NCBI GenBank assembly: GCA_019828545.1
Contig: JACVRA010000165.1
Location: 310,001 to 374,000, forward strand
Reading direction: 5' to 3'
DNA length: 64,000 bases
DNA from: Paracamarosporium sp. OC-R06-R3
Lineage: Eukaryota; Ascomycota; Dothideomycetes; Pleosporales; Didymosphaeriaceae
Within the stretch, counting starts at the first letter, position 1. Each line of letters begins with the position of its first letter. The notes under the pieces are model-generated. The model saw nothing but the letters and a program-made list of their open reading frames with translations. It was not told where the DNA came from and ran no database searches. Below are positions 1 to 10,382 of this stretch, one piece after another. Position numbers and translations under genes: made by a program.

Positions 1-1269
1 CACCACATGAAGGCAACATCAGTGACTGCTCGAGCTGTTTTCCAAGATATTGTTGTGTTCTTCATGCACTCAAAGCGCTCCACATGCTGGCGACAGGAAC
101 TCCATGACTCTGGAATGACAGCACCAACTCGTGCATACGAAAGCGACGCGCGCATGCGCTTCGTTGTGCGGGCGCCGTTTAGCGTACCAAGATTGACCCC
201 CGCGTAGCACGGCAAATTCTAGGATTTCGGGGTGTTACATGCAGCAGGTGACTGTGCGACCTAACCCTGGTCTACAGCTCATTTTGTACGTTGCATATGT
301 CGGTTGAGTTGGACATGACGAGGCCGGAGCGGGCCCACTGCTATGCTATGACTGGAACATCATTGCTCCTCGTGTATGTATTAGGGACTGCGCGATTTAT
401 GACAACGGATGGGCACGTGCCTTCCAAGCAAGCAGCGCATTTTTCGACTTGGTATCTTTCATGAAAGACGGAAGCTCATTCGACTGCTATGCGTCGACAT
501 ACAGTGAGTTCCCTTTCAAGATGGCATACTACATACGCCGTGGCATCAGTAGCACTTGATGCGGGGGATCTGGACGATGTCCATCCAACACTGTAGCCTC
601 CTATGAACGGCCGCGGGTGAATACGCAGACGGACGTACAAACTGGGGCTTTGGAGCAATTCGAGCCGGACCAAAGCTCCCATGGGCTCTCACCGACCGTT
701 CTCAACGCGCCACGCAAAGGTGTGTCGTCTCGAACTAGCGTGATGCCCCCTCAGCTTTGAGTATGCATCCTGCAGCGATAGCAAACAATACACCCTGACG
801 CCAGCCGCGTCAATGCACGTCAAATCCCAAGCACGACTAGGGCCCCGAGCAGGAGGGTGGATAGATGCACAACATGTAGCAGAACGTTGCCTAGAATTTG
901 ACAGCAGAACTAAAACGACAAACGATGTTAGAAAGGTGTCGGTACGTCCTTCCCAGTTTGGACAGTGCCAATGGCTCGTCGAAGTGGATCTAACCACCCT
1001 CCTTACGTTGGCGACTATCATGATGTTGTGGCACGACATAGCAGCCAAATTGGAGTCATGTTCTAACACAGTATGGTGGGCATTGTGGTGCTGCAGATAG
1101 ATATGGACCTGGATAATTGTGCAATGCGCTTTGTGTCAGGTGGTCAAGGAAGTCGCGCCCAGTATGCATCGTAGATTGCTCTACAGTGGGTCGAAGCCCG
1201 TTCAACAGGGTTGGCTATCTTTCAGAGACACAAGACGCACTGACAGGACTCTCGGTCGAATTTCCTTCT
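1..1269. other. Left-edge intergenic stretch, no gene recognised
   Basis: This stretch lies downstream of ECM29, which is transcribed toward it. It contains several short overlapping open frames on both strands, the longest about 126 codons. None starts convincingly, shows a known domain, or has the intron signals seen in the real genes nearby. The 3' untranslated region of ECM29 presumably occupies its right end. Confidence 0.5.
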
Positions 1270-4200
1270 CTAATTCTTTCCCACTTTCGCCAACACACCC
1301 CGGACAACCGGGCTCCTCTCTCCACCATCGGCCTCCGGTTTCACCCTCTCAGCCACCCAGCTGCATCCACCTATCTTGCTGATGACAAATAATGCTTCTG
1401 CACGCTTTATCCGCATCGCCTCTGGCAAGCCCTTGAAGCTTGGGTCAAAGAGCAGCTTCTCCATCACCTCCTTCGCTTTTTCATCGATTGTAGTATCAGT
1501 AGGGAGACGCTCAAATAATGCATGAAGCGACGTGAAGGTCCTGAGATATATGTCTTTCGCATGCGTAGAATTTGCTTTGACGACAAGAGAAAGGAGTGTT
1601 ACAAGGTGGGTTGAGAGCGCTTGACCCGATAGAAGGTTTGTATTAGGCGACGAAGTGAGGGCTGCTATGCATGCGGAGAGGGTCTTCTCTTGCCTGTAGA
1701 CACATTAGTCAAGGTCAATCTCGACATGATATACAAGGAGCTTACAATTGCGCGTCCTTCATCGGCTCACCGCCGTCCACATCCATCTTCTCGCCGTCTT
1801 CTTCTCCACTAAGCACCTCTTCTAAGACAGCCTCCACGATCTCCACAACCCCACCCGAAAGCTCCAGATCCGTTCGGGCTTGACATATCTTGCCCAGCGC
1901 CTCAAGCGCATGCGGTCTGTATGTCTTGTTCTGTCGCTTCGCCTCACGAATGGTGACTTTCTCGATCTGTTTCGCTACCTTCTTGTCTTCCTTCCACAAA
2001 GATTGCCCACGCTCAACGAACCGCACGAAGGCTTCAAGTACAATCTCTTTGCCTTCCCACGTCTTCCCACCCATCGCTTTATCGAGAGAAGGCCAAACAG
2101 TCTCCGCGTTAGCCTTAGAAATTGTTTCGCTACCTGTGGTGATAGACATGACGGCGTCTGCAATGGTCTTCGCGGCTGCGTGCTTGAGCACCCATTTCTG
2201 GGATTCAAGATATTTCTCTGATAAGCTGACGATTTCCTTCAAATATAGCAGGACAGCACGCGATCCGGCGACATTGTCCGACCAAGTGTCCTCAAAGAGT
2301 CGCCTAATTTGCTCATTTGTATCATGTTTTGCGAGGAAGATGAAAGGAAGGAGCTCAGAAGCAAGTGATGTGAACCGATCTGCAGCATTCTTGGAGATTG
2401 AGAGGACGATGTCGCCGGCGGTAAGTCTGGACTTTTCGTCCTCGGATTCGAAGTACAATTTTTGACAGAAAGCGACGGTAGCAATGAGTTGCTTGTCAGA
2501 TGCTAGGCGGGCAACGTAACCTGCTGCTGCTGCATACGAGGAGGACACTGTGTCGTTGCGGTCATGCACGTACTTTTGTATCGTCTTGAGGAAGCCGTCG
2601 GCGTAGGGTTTAAATAGGAAATTATGCCGTGTGCTGAGCGTGACTAGGATCCTAGAGCACCCTACTTTCGAGGGAAGACCAACTGCGTTCTTCATTGCTA
2701 TTTCAATGCGTGGGACGAGAGACTTCATTGTGTCTGCGTCGGCGAGATCCAGACAGCGCTCTATGGACTCTGTTAGTGGCGATGAGCGTACGCTCTGTAG
2801 GCGCATGTCATCGATTTTCTGTTCGGTGAGGTTGTACTTTGAAGCATTGAGATGAATGTAATTGACGGCTTCGGGCTCTAACGAGCTCAACAGTCCTAGA
2901 AGCCTCTCGACTAGTTCCGGAGCATGTGGGTTCAAAGTTTTCGCGTTGCTCTTTTTGACGATCTGGAGAAGAGTGTGTACTGCAAACAGGCGCACTTCCT
3001 CAGCGCTAGATTCTAGACCGGATCCTGAGAACAAAAAAGGAAGGACTCGCGAGAGCATCGCGCCTGCGGCCTTGATTGAAGAGTCACCAGCTTCTAGCGA
3101 CCGTGTGAGAATGCCTGTCAGTACTCGAGCGAGGGAAGCTGCGGCAGCGCGGACCGACTCCTTGATATCATCAAGCACCTTGAAGCATTTATCCCAAATG
3201 TCGCCGAGGTATTTTTCATACTGTGACTATTAGTTACGTGCTTGTCTTCAATAACAGTGGACCAACCTTGTCGATATTCCTTCCTTGGACTAAATCTGAA
3301 ATGGCTGCGCAAGATGCTTGACGCACACGCCACTCTTTAGTTAAGATACTAGTAAGAAGATCGTCCATGATTGCATCAAAGTTCTTGTCGATGGTAGCAG
3401 ATGAGTCCTTCACCAATGCGTTCCAAATGTCGTTCATAGAACGTTGGACATTAGGGTTCGGGTCAAACCTAGAAATATTAGAATACACAATCACACAATC
3501 TTGGTTTTGCTGACAGACCTGTAGCGATATAGCTTAGGGTAAAGCTTTGGATTCTCTGCCAAATACCCATCCACACTAGAATCCGAAAATATATTGCTCA
3601 GGCCAAAGCGCCCAAAAGCAGCTCGGCTTGACCATATGGAATTGTTCGATGCCAGTGACATGAATCGGTAAACAAGACTAGAGTCTCCAACTTCCGACGC
3701 GAGGTTGAGAATGTCTTTGTAGGTAGTGATGGAACCGTCGCCAGTAGGCAAAGCCCCGGGCTCGAAAAGCTGTGTATCTTCTGATACGGTACCAGACATC
3801 TTCGATTTGTTATCCGAAAATGACCCTACAAGATCACGCACCAAGTCATCTTTCAATTGGCGGTCGCCTTTTTCATATACCAAGCCAAGACCCCGCGAGG
3901 CTGCTTCTTGTACGACCTCATCACGGTCTGAAAGGCAATACTTGAAAGCTAACTGGCACTGAGCAAGGTATTGCTGTATTTCGGACTTGTGTCCACAGTA
4001 CTGCAGCAGGCACAAGAGCCATATCACGGAAGCCTTTTTGAGAGAAGGCTTGGTCTGTCGGCAGCCTTTTAATGTCTTTTCCAAAACGATAGTCAAAGTC
4101 TCTTCGCGCTTAGGACCAGACGGAGTTACCGGTGGTACATCCCAAGGATCGTGTGGCTGATTTGCATGTTCGATATCCAGTTCCGCTATTAACGCCTTCG

Positions 4201-7200
4201 ACTCCCATCCGGAAGCAAAGCAGCTTAGCGCTTCGCCAACGGAAAACTGCACTTCAGGTTGTCGTACTTCATGCAATTCATACAGCCTGTCAGAAATGAA
4301 GCTATAATCAATCTTCTCGTCGTCGTTACCTGTCTCGTTGGTTGTTGTAGACAAATGCCCTAAAGCAAGAATCGCACTTGTGGTACCAGTTTTTGCAGAA
4401 TCATAGATCTGCTGGGCAACATCTTGGAATTTTGCGTACGAGGCGATGATAGAAGGACTGATAACCTGGAACAGGCTCAACTGGTCTATGCAGGTGAAGA
4501 CAGAAGCTTTGAGTGTCGCATCTTTAGAGTCTGCTAAGATACTGAACACAATTTTGAGGACCTTGTCAAGAGGCTCCTGATTAGAAGATGATCGATCTCT
4601 CCAATGCAGACGACTGAGGTAGTAGCCTAAGGCCGCGATAGCACCATTGATCTGGTTAATCTCGCCGCCAACAGCATTCTTCCATGTTTCGATCTTTCCG
4701 TGGAGCAAGGCATAGGACTTCGTAACAAGTCCCGCTTCAACGTCTTCGTGCGATGCCAGTAATCCGTAAGCATGAGCGGCTGCCAATCGGCGGTTGGGGT
4801 TGTTCGACAGTACTGATGGCTCTAACGCACGGAAATCGCGTAATAATGATGCACGTATCCATATGTTCTCCGGACATAAAGAGAGCAAGCGGACGAAACT
4901 ACTACCAATATCGCCGACATCGCTTAACTCATCCTTTGTTAGTCTGTCGAAACTCGCTCTAAGAAGTGTGGCTAGCGATGTTGCATGCGCGTCGACAGCA
5001 GCAAAGGCCCGAAATGCTTGACGGGCGCGGAGGTCGGTGGACATGAGGGTCTCTAGCTTACGTCCCCAATCCTCTGAAATTTGTTCATGTATGTCTTTGG
5101 TTGCGAGTGCGGTGTGCATAGCGATTTCGGAGCAGAATGAGATGACAGTAGACAACGTTTGTGGGAACCGTTGGTGAAAAAGCTGCGCACGTGACACAGC
5201 ATCCTCATTATCATCTACTTCCATATCGTCGTCATCTTCGCCCTGTCGAGCGAAAATGAATTGGACGAGCTCGTCAAAGTTCGGGAAAGCGAGGTGATTT
5301 CCTTCCACTTCGATTCCAGGTATCGAGTTCGACATATTGAACCAGTACGGATCAAGACCTACATGATTAGGAGATTGTCAGCAGATGTCTTGTCACTAGA
5401 CTGTCAAAGAACCTGCCTTTTCGACCCTCTTCCACGACTTCGTGTCTTTCGCTATTCCCTCCGCTTACAGCGAGGATATCAAGCCACCTCGCTAGGGCAT
5501 CATCATATGGCAGACACCGGTTTGCAAATCTCGTAGCTGTATATCGAGTGCTTCTGAAGATCTGATTGCCTCTCTCGCTGCTCGAGTTGTGATTCGCGGA
5601 GTATCTAAGCAGTATCTGCCTGAATCTAGGTCGTATTGAGTCGTTGAGAGATTTTGAAAACGCGCCTAACACAGACGACAAAGCTTCATCAATGCTGACA
5701 GTCACTTCTTTTCCAGAAGCATCTTCCCTCAGAGAACGGAAAAGCCATTCCAGCAAATCGAGATTTGGCTCAAGTAAGATGGTTTCGGGAGACGCTTTTG
5801 CCAACAAGCCAATAGTCTCGTAACCGTATCCACGAAGCTCCATGTCCTGGTCCCTTTCTGGTACCGGCCAACCTTGATCTTGCAGAAACGCCCTGAGATT
5901 GCCCACCAGGCCCTCGGCAATTGTAGAAAGATCATGAGCCGCACCTCTTCGAGCAACAAAGTTGACTAGGGCGAAAATCGCTGAACGATATTTCGACGCT
6001 TCCCTGCCTGCGGTGGTTTTGTTTGTCGCGCTTAGTTCAGGCGACAGTAAACCTTCTTCCACAATACGAGCGATGTCTTTCGGAAACGTTGTGCACGTCA
6101 CTGACTTTGATAACACTCCCAGTATTTTGATTCGTAGGGGTACTTTGACCGCCAATGGTCCTTCAGGAGCCGACCTGGTAAGCGTTAATCATCTGTTCTA
6201 TATTGCACAATCTCTTCGCTTGATTTGAGGATATCAACAAGACTTACGAGCCGAAGTAAAGTCCGAGCAACGTTTTTACGGCATTTGCATCTTCTAGATC
6301 TTTTGAGAGGATTACGCGTTTCAGCACGTCCTCCCCAACTTCGGAAATCCGAGAATTAGTATCAGCAGAAGCGAATAGCGCAGGAAGGAACTTCTCATCC
6401 TCAGTGAACATGCCGCTTGCCAACAAGCGCGCCACAAGAGCTTTGGATTCTGTCAAATTCAGTCCGGCGTCCGAGCTCGGATCCCACGCATCAGGTTTGC
6501 CCTGTAGAGTGAGAAACTTGTACTCTTCAGCAGAGAGGCCGGGACACCGCATCGAAGCTGCCAACTCCGGATTGGCTGTGCGGGTAACGGTGAGAAGCAG
6601 AAGCTTTCCAAACCAATACGAAAGAAACTTCGCATCCTCAGGTTTGACGCCCAAGGTAGAACGGAGCTCGTCATCCTCTTTACTACCTCTGAGAGGGAGT
6701 TTGAAATGAGTAAGAAGTCGCAAGATTAAATGGAAAAGCTGAGAAGCGTGCTGCTGAGACTTGTCGTGATCGGTCGAGATGCCTTGGATCAAAATAGGAA
6801 GGAGTTCGAGCCTATCAGGAATCGGAAGACGTGATATACCCTGTTGGATGTACAGAATATCGAAATGACGGATCAAGGCCACATCACCGTTTTCTTTGAA
6901 TTGCTTAAGCAGCGCAGCGACCGGGAGTTTGATTTCTCTGTACCATGATCAGATCCACATCCCCGGATAACAAGCAAGCAAGACGTACTGCGGTTTTATG
7001 CGAGTGTTGATGTGTTGACAGATAGATATGACCTGACGTGACCGCAATCAGCGGTGTTCCAGGTTCAATCAAAACAGAGAAACAAATCTATAGAGCGGTT
7101 CCCTTACCTTGTTCCTCACAGCAACACTCTCAGAGCCAAGCTTGAGGAGTAGCGGGGCCAGATAGAGCTTCAGCAGATCTTGCAGCTTCTGTTCCGAGTC

Positions 7201-7340
7201 GGCCAGCGCTATTCTGCCCGAGAGGAAGACACATGGGTCAGTAGGTGTGCATTCTCTACGTGGGTCACATGTGCTCACCGCATCTCTACTTTGCCCACCA
7301 ATGCCAGCTCCCGCGCTTCCGGCGACTGTGTGGACGCCAT
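1270..7340 (-). CDS. ECM29: Proteasome component ECM29 (HEAT-repeat proteasome adaptor/stabiliser)
   Basis: Ecm29 is a HEAT-repeat scaffold that bridges the 20S core and 19S cap and takes part in proteasome quality control. My model has nine exons: 7340-7279, 7213-7108, 7032-6989, 6937-6248, 6174-5417, 5358-3519, 3468-3267, 3220-1746 and 1693-1270. All phases agree and give 1866 residues, against about 1868 in yeast. The N-terminus reads MASTQSPEARELALVGKVEM, followed by RIALADSEQKLQDLL and LLLKLGSE, close to the start of fungal and human Ecm29. The rest is helical HEAT-like repeats without catalytic motifs. Seven introns are GT-AG. The intron at 5416-5359 (58 nt) begins with GC, and the reading frame supports it: reading through stops shortly, and the nearby GT option breaks the frame. 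The start is the first ATG, 723 bp from the divergent UBX gene. Identity is confident; the small exon of 44 nt is the least certain part. Confidence 0.92.
5359..5416 (-). other. GC-AG intron of ECM29
   Basis: The donor reads AAAG|GCAGGT and the acceptor ATGTAG|GTC. The upstream exons sum to phase 1 and the downstream exon needs exactly two bases to complete a codon, giving GRKGLDPYWFNMSN. The competing GT donor four bases downstream would put a TGA in frame. A GCTGAC branch-like sequence lies within it. Confidence 0.75.
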
Positions 7341-8063
7341 GCTGAGCGCTGGGGGTTGTGTGTGGGTTGATTCCCGGGCGGGCGTGTGGCTCCAAATAGG
7401 CGGGCAAATGCACGCCACAGGCAGCGGCGATGGCGTGGCGCGGTGGTCTCGTCTCTATGCTGGACAAGTCACGCACGGAGGCTGCTGCTGAGAAATACGT
7501 CTTCCGGCTTCCACAGGTTGCCACATCGCGTGCCGACATTCACTTCTGGACGCGCACAGGGGTCCCATTGCGGCGAAGAGCGCGGGATCGGGCGTCGGAA
7601 CTCCAGCGCACAGACCACGAATGAGTGACGCACAGCTTCATTGCCTACGGCCAAACAATGTAGCCGCGCTGCTAGACGGTCGCCTCTTTCGCAATACCCT
7701 GCTGCCTGCCACCGCCCGCCTCGCTCTGGCACGTTTCTTTTCTTTGGGCCTCACCTTCGCCTCCCCTCCCCTTCGACAGCCCCGTCGCCGGCGTTCACTC
7801 ATAAAGTCCGGCAGCAGTTGCGACCCACGGCACTTCACTGTGCAACCACGGTGGGCAGCTTGCCAGTGCGATAGGCGTGCCGCTCTACACACCACGGCTT
7901 CTTCTTGCCAGCATCTCCCGCGTGCTCAACCCGCCCATCGTCGACGTCTTCGAGGGCTCTGAAACTACCCCGCCATCGTTGTTGAGCCTTCATCGCCGGC
8001 CGCCACTATCTACCACCACCAAGCCTTTCCTTGCCGACTTTACCTCCTCGATCCCCAGGCACC
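7341..8063. promoter_or_regulatory. Divergent promoter between ECM29 and the UBX protein gene
   Basis: These 723 bp are G+C rich, with pyrimidine-rich tracts near the UBX start, and separate two divergently transcribed ubiquitin-proteasome genes. Open frames inside it are short and overlap each other in several phases, so I treat them as chance. I see no clear TATA box. Confidence 0.55.
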
Positions 8064-9623
8064 ATGGACGACGGGAACATCTCCAACTTCGTCGCCATTA
8101 CCTCGTGCGAGCCCGCAAAGGCTGCACAATACCTGCGTTTGACTGATGGCAACCTCGAGCAAGCCATACAGCTATACTTCGACAGCCCCAACCTCGACTT
8201 CGGCGGAGCGCCAGCTGCTCAGGCGCCCGCCACCAGTACGAACAATCCGATTCAGATAGACTCCGACGACGAAATGTCCGACTTCGACGCCACCGCTTTC
8301 GAGTCCAACGCCCCGCCGCAAGCACAGCCGAATACCGAGGATGATGAGGCCATGGCTCGTCGGTTGCAGGAGGAGATGTACGGTGCTGGTGGCAGTGCTG
8401 CTGCACAGGATGAGGTTCGCGCTCCGATGGAGCGGAGGACGGAGACATTGGTCGGCCCTGACGCCAACTGGGGACCGGCCGACAACGACGATCTCAATCA
8501 TATGGTCCAAGAACAGCTCTCTCGCCGCCGAAATCCTACAGGCCGCCCAGGCATCTTCAACCAACGCAACACGCAAGCATCGGTGTGGGACAACAGCGGG
8601 GATTCGAGTGCTCGACGACGTGAATTGGCCACTGCCACTGGCGGCGCCTCAGAGCAATCGTCGAAGATGAACATGCTTGCAGAACTGTTCAGGCCACCAT
8701 TCGAGATCATGTTTCAGCAACCTTGGGACAAGGCTCGCGATTTGGGAAAAGAGGAGTCGAAATGGATCATTGTCAACGTCCAAGACCCCGCCATCTTCGA
8801 CTGCCAGCGTCTAAATAGAGATATTTGGAAGAACAGCGACATCAAAGATACGATCCGGGAGAATTTTATCTTCATACAATATGCTAAGGATGATCCTCGG
8901 GGCCAGGAATACATGAACTATTACTTCCAGAACCGTGAGAGCACCGACGCATATCCACACATTGCTATTGTCGACCCACGAACGGGTGAGCAAGTCAAGG
9001 TCTGGTCAGGCCCTCCAATTCCTGAGGCTGTCGACTTCCACGCCCAGCTCCACGAATTTTTGGATCGCTATAGTCTGAATTTGAACGTGAAGAACCCAGT
9101 CGCAACACGCAAGCCTGAAAAGGCAAAGAAGGACGTAGGCCGAATGACCGAAGAGGAGATGCTCGAGATGGCTCTGCAGAACAGCTTGGACAACAATGGC
9201 CAAGGCCCGAAGGATGAAGACCCAGACGCACTTACGAAGGGCGACGATGTCAAGAAGGGCAAGGCAAAGGCAGAGGAGCCGGTACAGGCAGAGGAGGAAT
9301 CGACCAACAACAACTCGCCATTTGCGCAGATCTCGTCTGACAATCCACACACAGAGCCGACATCTACTGATCCAACGGTCACTACTCGCATCCAGTTCCG
9401 TGGTGGCCCTGGCCGACCCATCGTTCGACGCTTCAATCTATCAGATCCAGTTCGTCGCATATTCGAATGGATAAAATCCGGACACCCTTGGGAAGGTAAA
9501 GAAGGCGCAGACTTTGACCTGTCCTTCATGGGCAAGAATCTTCTAGAAGTGGTAGATTCAACTATTCAGGAGGCTGGCTTGAAGGGTGCGAGCGTCATGG
9601 TAGAGTTCACTGAGTCAGAGTGA
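8064..9623 (+). CDS. UBA-UAS-UIM-UBX domain protein (Ubx5/UBXN7-like Cdc48 adaptor)
   Basis: This intronless gene encodes 519 residues. The start is the ATG in CACCATGG at 8064, giving MDDGNISNFVAITSC; an ATG 33 bases earlier lies outside the domain. The order seen is a UBA-like helix bundle (about 1-45, with AAQYLRLTDGNLEQAIQLYF), an acidic linker, a thioredoxin-like UAS domain (about 195-335, ending with IVDPRTGEQVKVWSG), a ubiquitin-interacting motif (EEEMLEMALQNSL), and a C-terminal UBX domain starting near TRIQFRGGPGRP. This architecture is that of Ubx5/UBXN7, which in known systems recruits Cdc48/p97 to cullin-RING ligase substrates. The ECM29 gene lies divergently upstream. Family is sure; one-to-one orthology is inferred. 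Confidence 0.93.
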   Translation: MDDGNISNFVAITSCEPAKAAQYLRLTDGNLEQAIQLYFDSPNLDFGGAPAAQAPATSTNNPIQIDSDDEMSDFDATAFESNAPPQAQPNTEDDEAMARRLQEEMYGAGGSAAAQDEVRAPMERRTETLVGPDANWGPADNDDLNHMVQEQLSRRRNPTGRPGIFNQRNTQASVWDNSGDSSARRRELATATGGASEQSSKMNMLAELFRPPFEIMFQQPWDKARDLGKEESKWIIVNVQDPAIFDCQRLNRDIWKNSDIKDTIRENFIFIQYAKDDPRGQEYMNYYFQNRESTDAYPHIAIVDPRTGEQVKVWSGPPIPEAVDFHAQLHEFLDRYSLNLNVKNPVATRKPEKAKKDVGRMTEEEMLEMALQNSLDNNGQGPKDEDPDALTKGDDVKKGKAKAEEPVQAEEESTNNNSPFAQISSDNPHTEPTSTDPTVTTRIQFRGGPGRPIVRRFNLSDPVRRIFEWIKSGHPWEGKEGADFDLSFMGKNLLEVVDSTIQEAGLKGASVMVEFTESE

Positions 9624-10145
9624 ATATGAAACTCGTAGCATATTTAGGCGTGCGGCGTTATACTCGAATGCGACCCCGCATGGATCAGTCTTAGGATGTA
9701 ATCACGCGACGGTGGTTAGGAGGCTCGGTAATGGTGATGACAGGCATCAAGGGCACAGAAGCTTAGACGGCTTAGATCTCACGTTTGCCATTATTACGAA
9801 ATGATGGCGGACATCTTCAACATACCCCATTGCATTTTCGGTTATTTGGCTTGTTGGTCTGTAGGACCCTACCCCGGCACTAGTTCTGTAGATAGAACAA
9901 TAGTATTTTGCAAGAATTTAGCATGTTCGTTTCCCATACCGTTTCTGCATTCTTATTGCCTTGATCTATCTCATTCTGCCTCCTAGCCCAGCTTCTCGTA
10001 GAGCACCGCTCCAGAAACCCCAACACAATGTGTTTCCTAGGACATGCTATCCAATGGTCGACTGTATCCAGAAAAACATATTACACGCTGCCTACAGCAC
10101 CGTCGAAACGTAGACCATCTCCCCAGTAGCCTCGAGTCTCCCAGC
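9624..10145. other. Convergent intergenic spacer
   Basis: This spacer lies between the 3' ends of the UBX gene and the CaaX protein gene and should hold both 3' untranslated regions. I see no gene in it. Confidence 0.5.
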
Positions 10146-10382
10146 CTAGCTAACCATGCATCCTCCGCTCTTAGCAGGCTCCCCGCTTCCAGTACTAGTC
10201 TTAGCAGCACTTCGCGAAGCATTGTCCCCAGCCAAAGCACCTTGGTTCCTTGGCGTATACGTCTCGTATTTCGCGTCAACATGAGGAGCAAGGAGACACG
10301 TCTTGTGCAGGCTGCCTGCACGTTTGTACTCGTCTATGAAGGGGGAGGGTGGGAAGGGCGGACGATATGTAGGTGAAGACAT
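10146..10382 (-). CDS. Small 78-residue protein with C-terminal CaaX prenylation box
   Basis: The frame starts at an ATG in good context (TTCACCATGTC) and encodes MSSPTYRPPFPPSPFIDEYK..., a proline-rich start, a polar middle and a Ser/Gly/Lys-rich tail ending SGGCMVS, then TAG. The last four residues, CMVS, fit a CaaX box; X = Ser usually directs farnesylation, as in Ras proteins. The basic and small residues before the cysteine suit membrane attachment. There is no transmembrane segment or signal peptide. I do not recognise the family. Biased, orderly composition and the intact CaaX box favour a real gene, but its shortness and lack of introns keep confidence moderate. The protein may be a small peripheral membrane factor; this is inference. 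Confidence 0.55.
   Translation of the reverse strand: MSSPTYRPPFPPSPFIDEYKRAGSLHKTCLLAPHVDAKYETYTPRNQGALAGDNASRSAAKTSTGSGEPAKSGGCMVS

Noticed and set aside
689..1100. Overlapping frames of 95-126 codons on both strands near the left edge
   Set aside because: They overlap antisense to each other, have no recognisable domain and are consistent with chance in balanced-composition DNA.
7518..7525. TTGCCACA resembling the yeast Rpn4/PACE element in the ECM29 promoter
   Set aside because: Only seven of nine positions match GGTGGCAAA, and Rpn4-PACE control is not established for filamentous ascomycetes.
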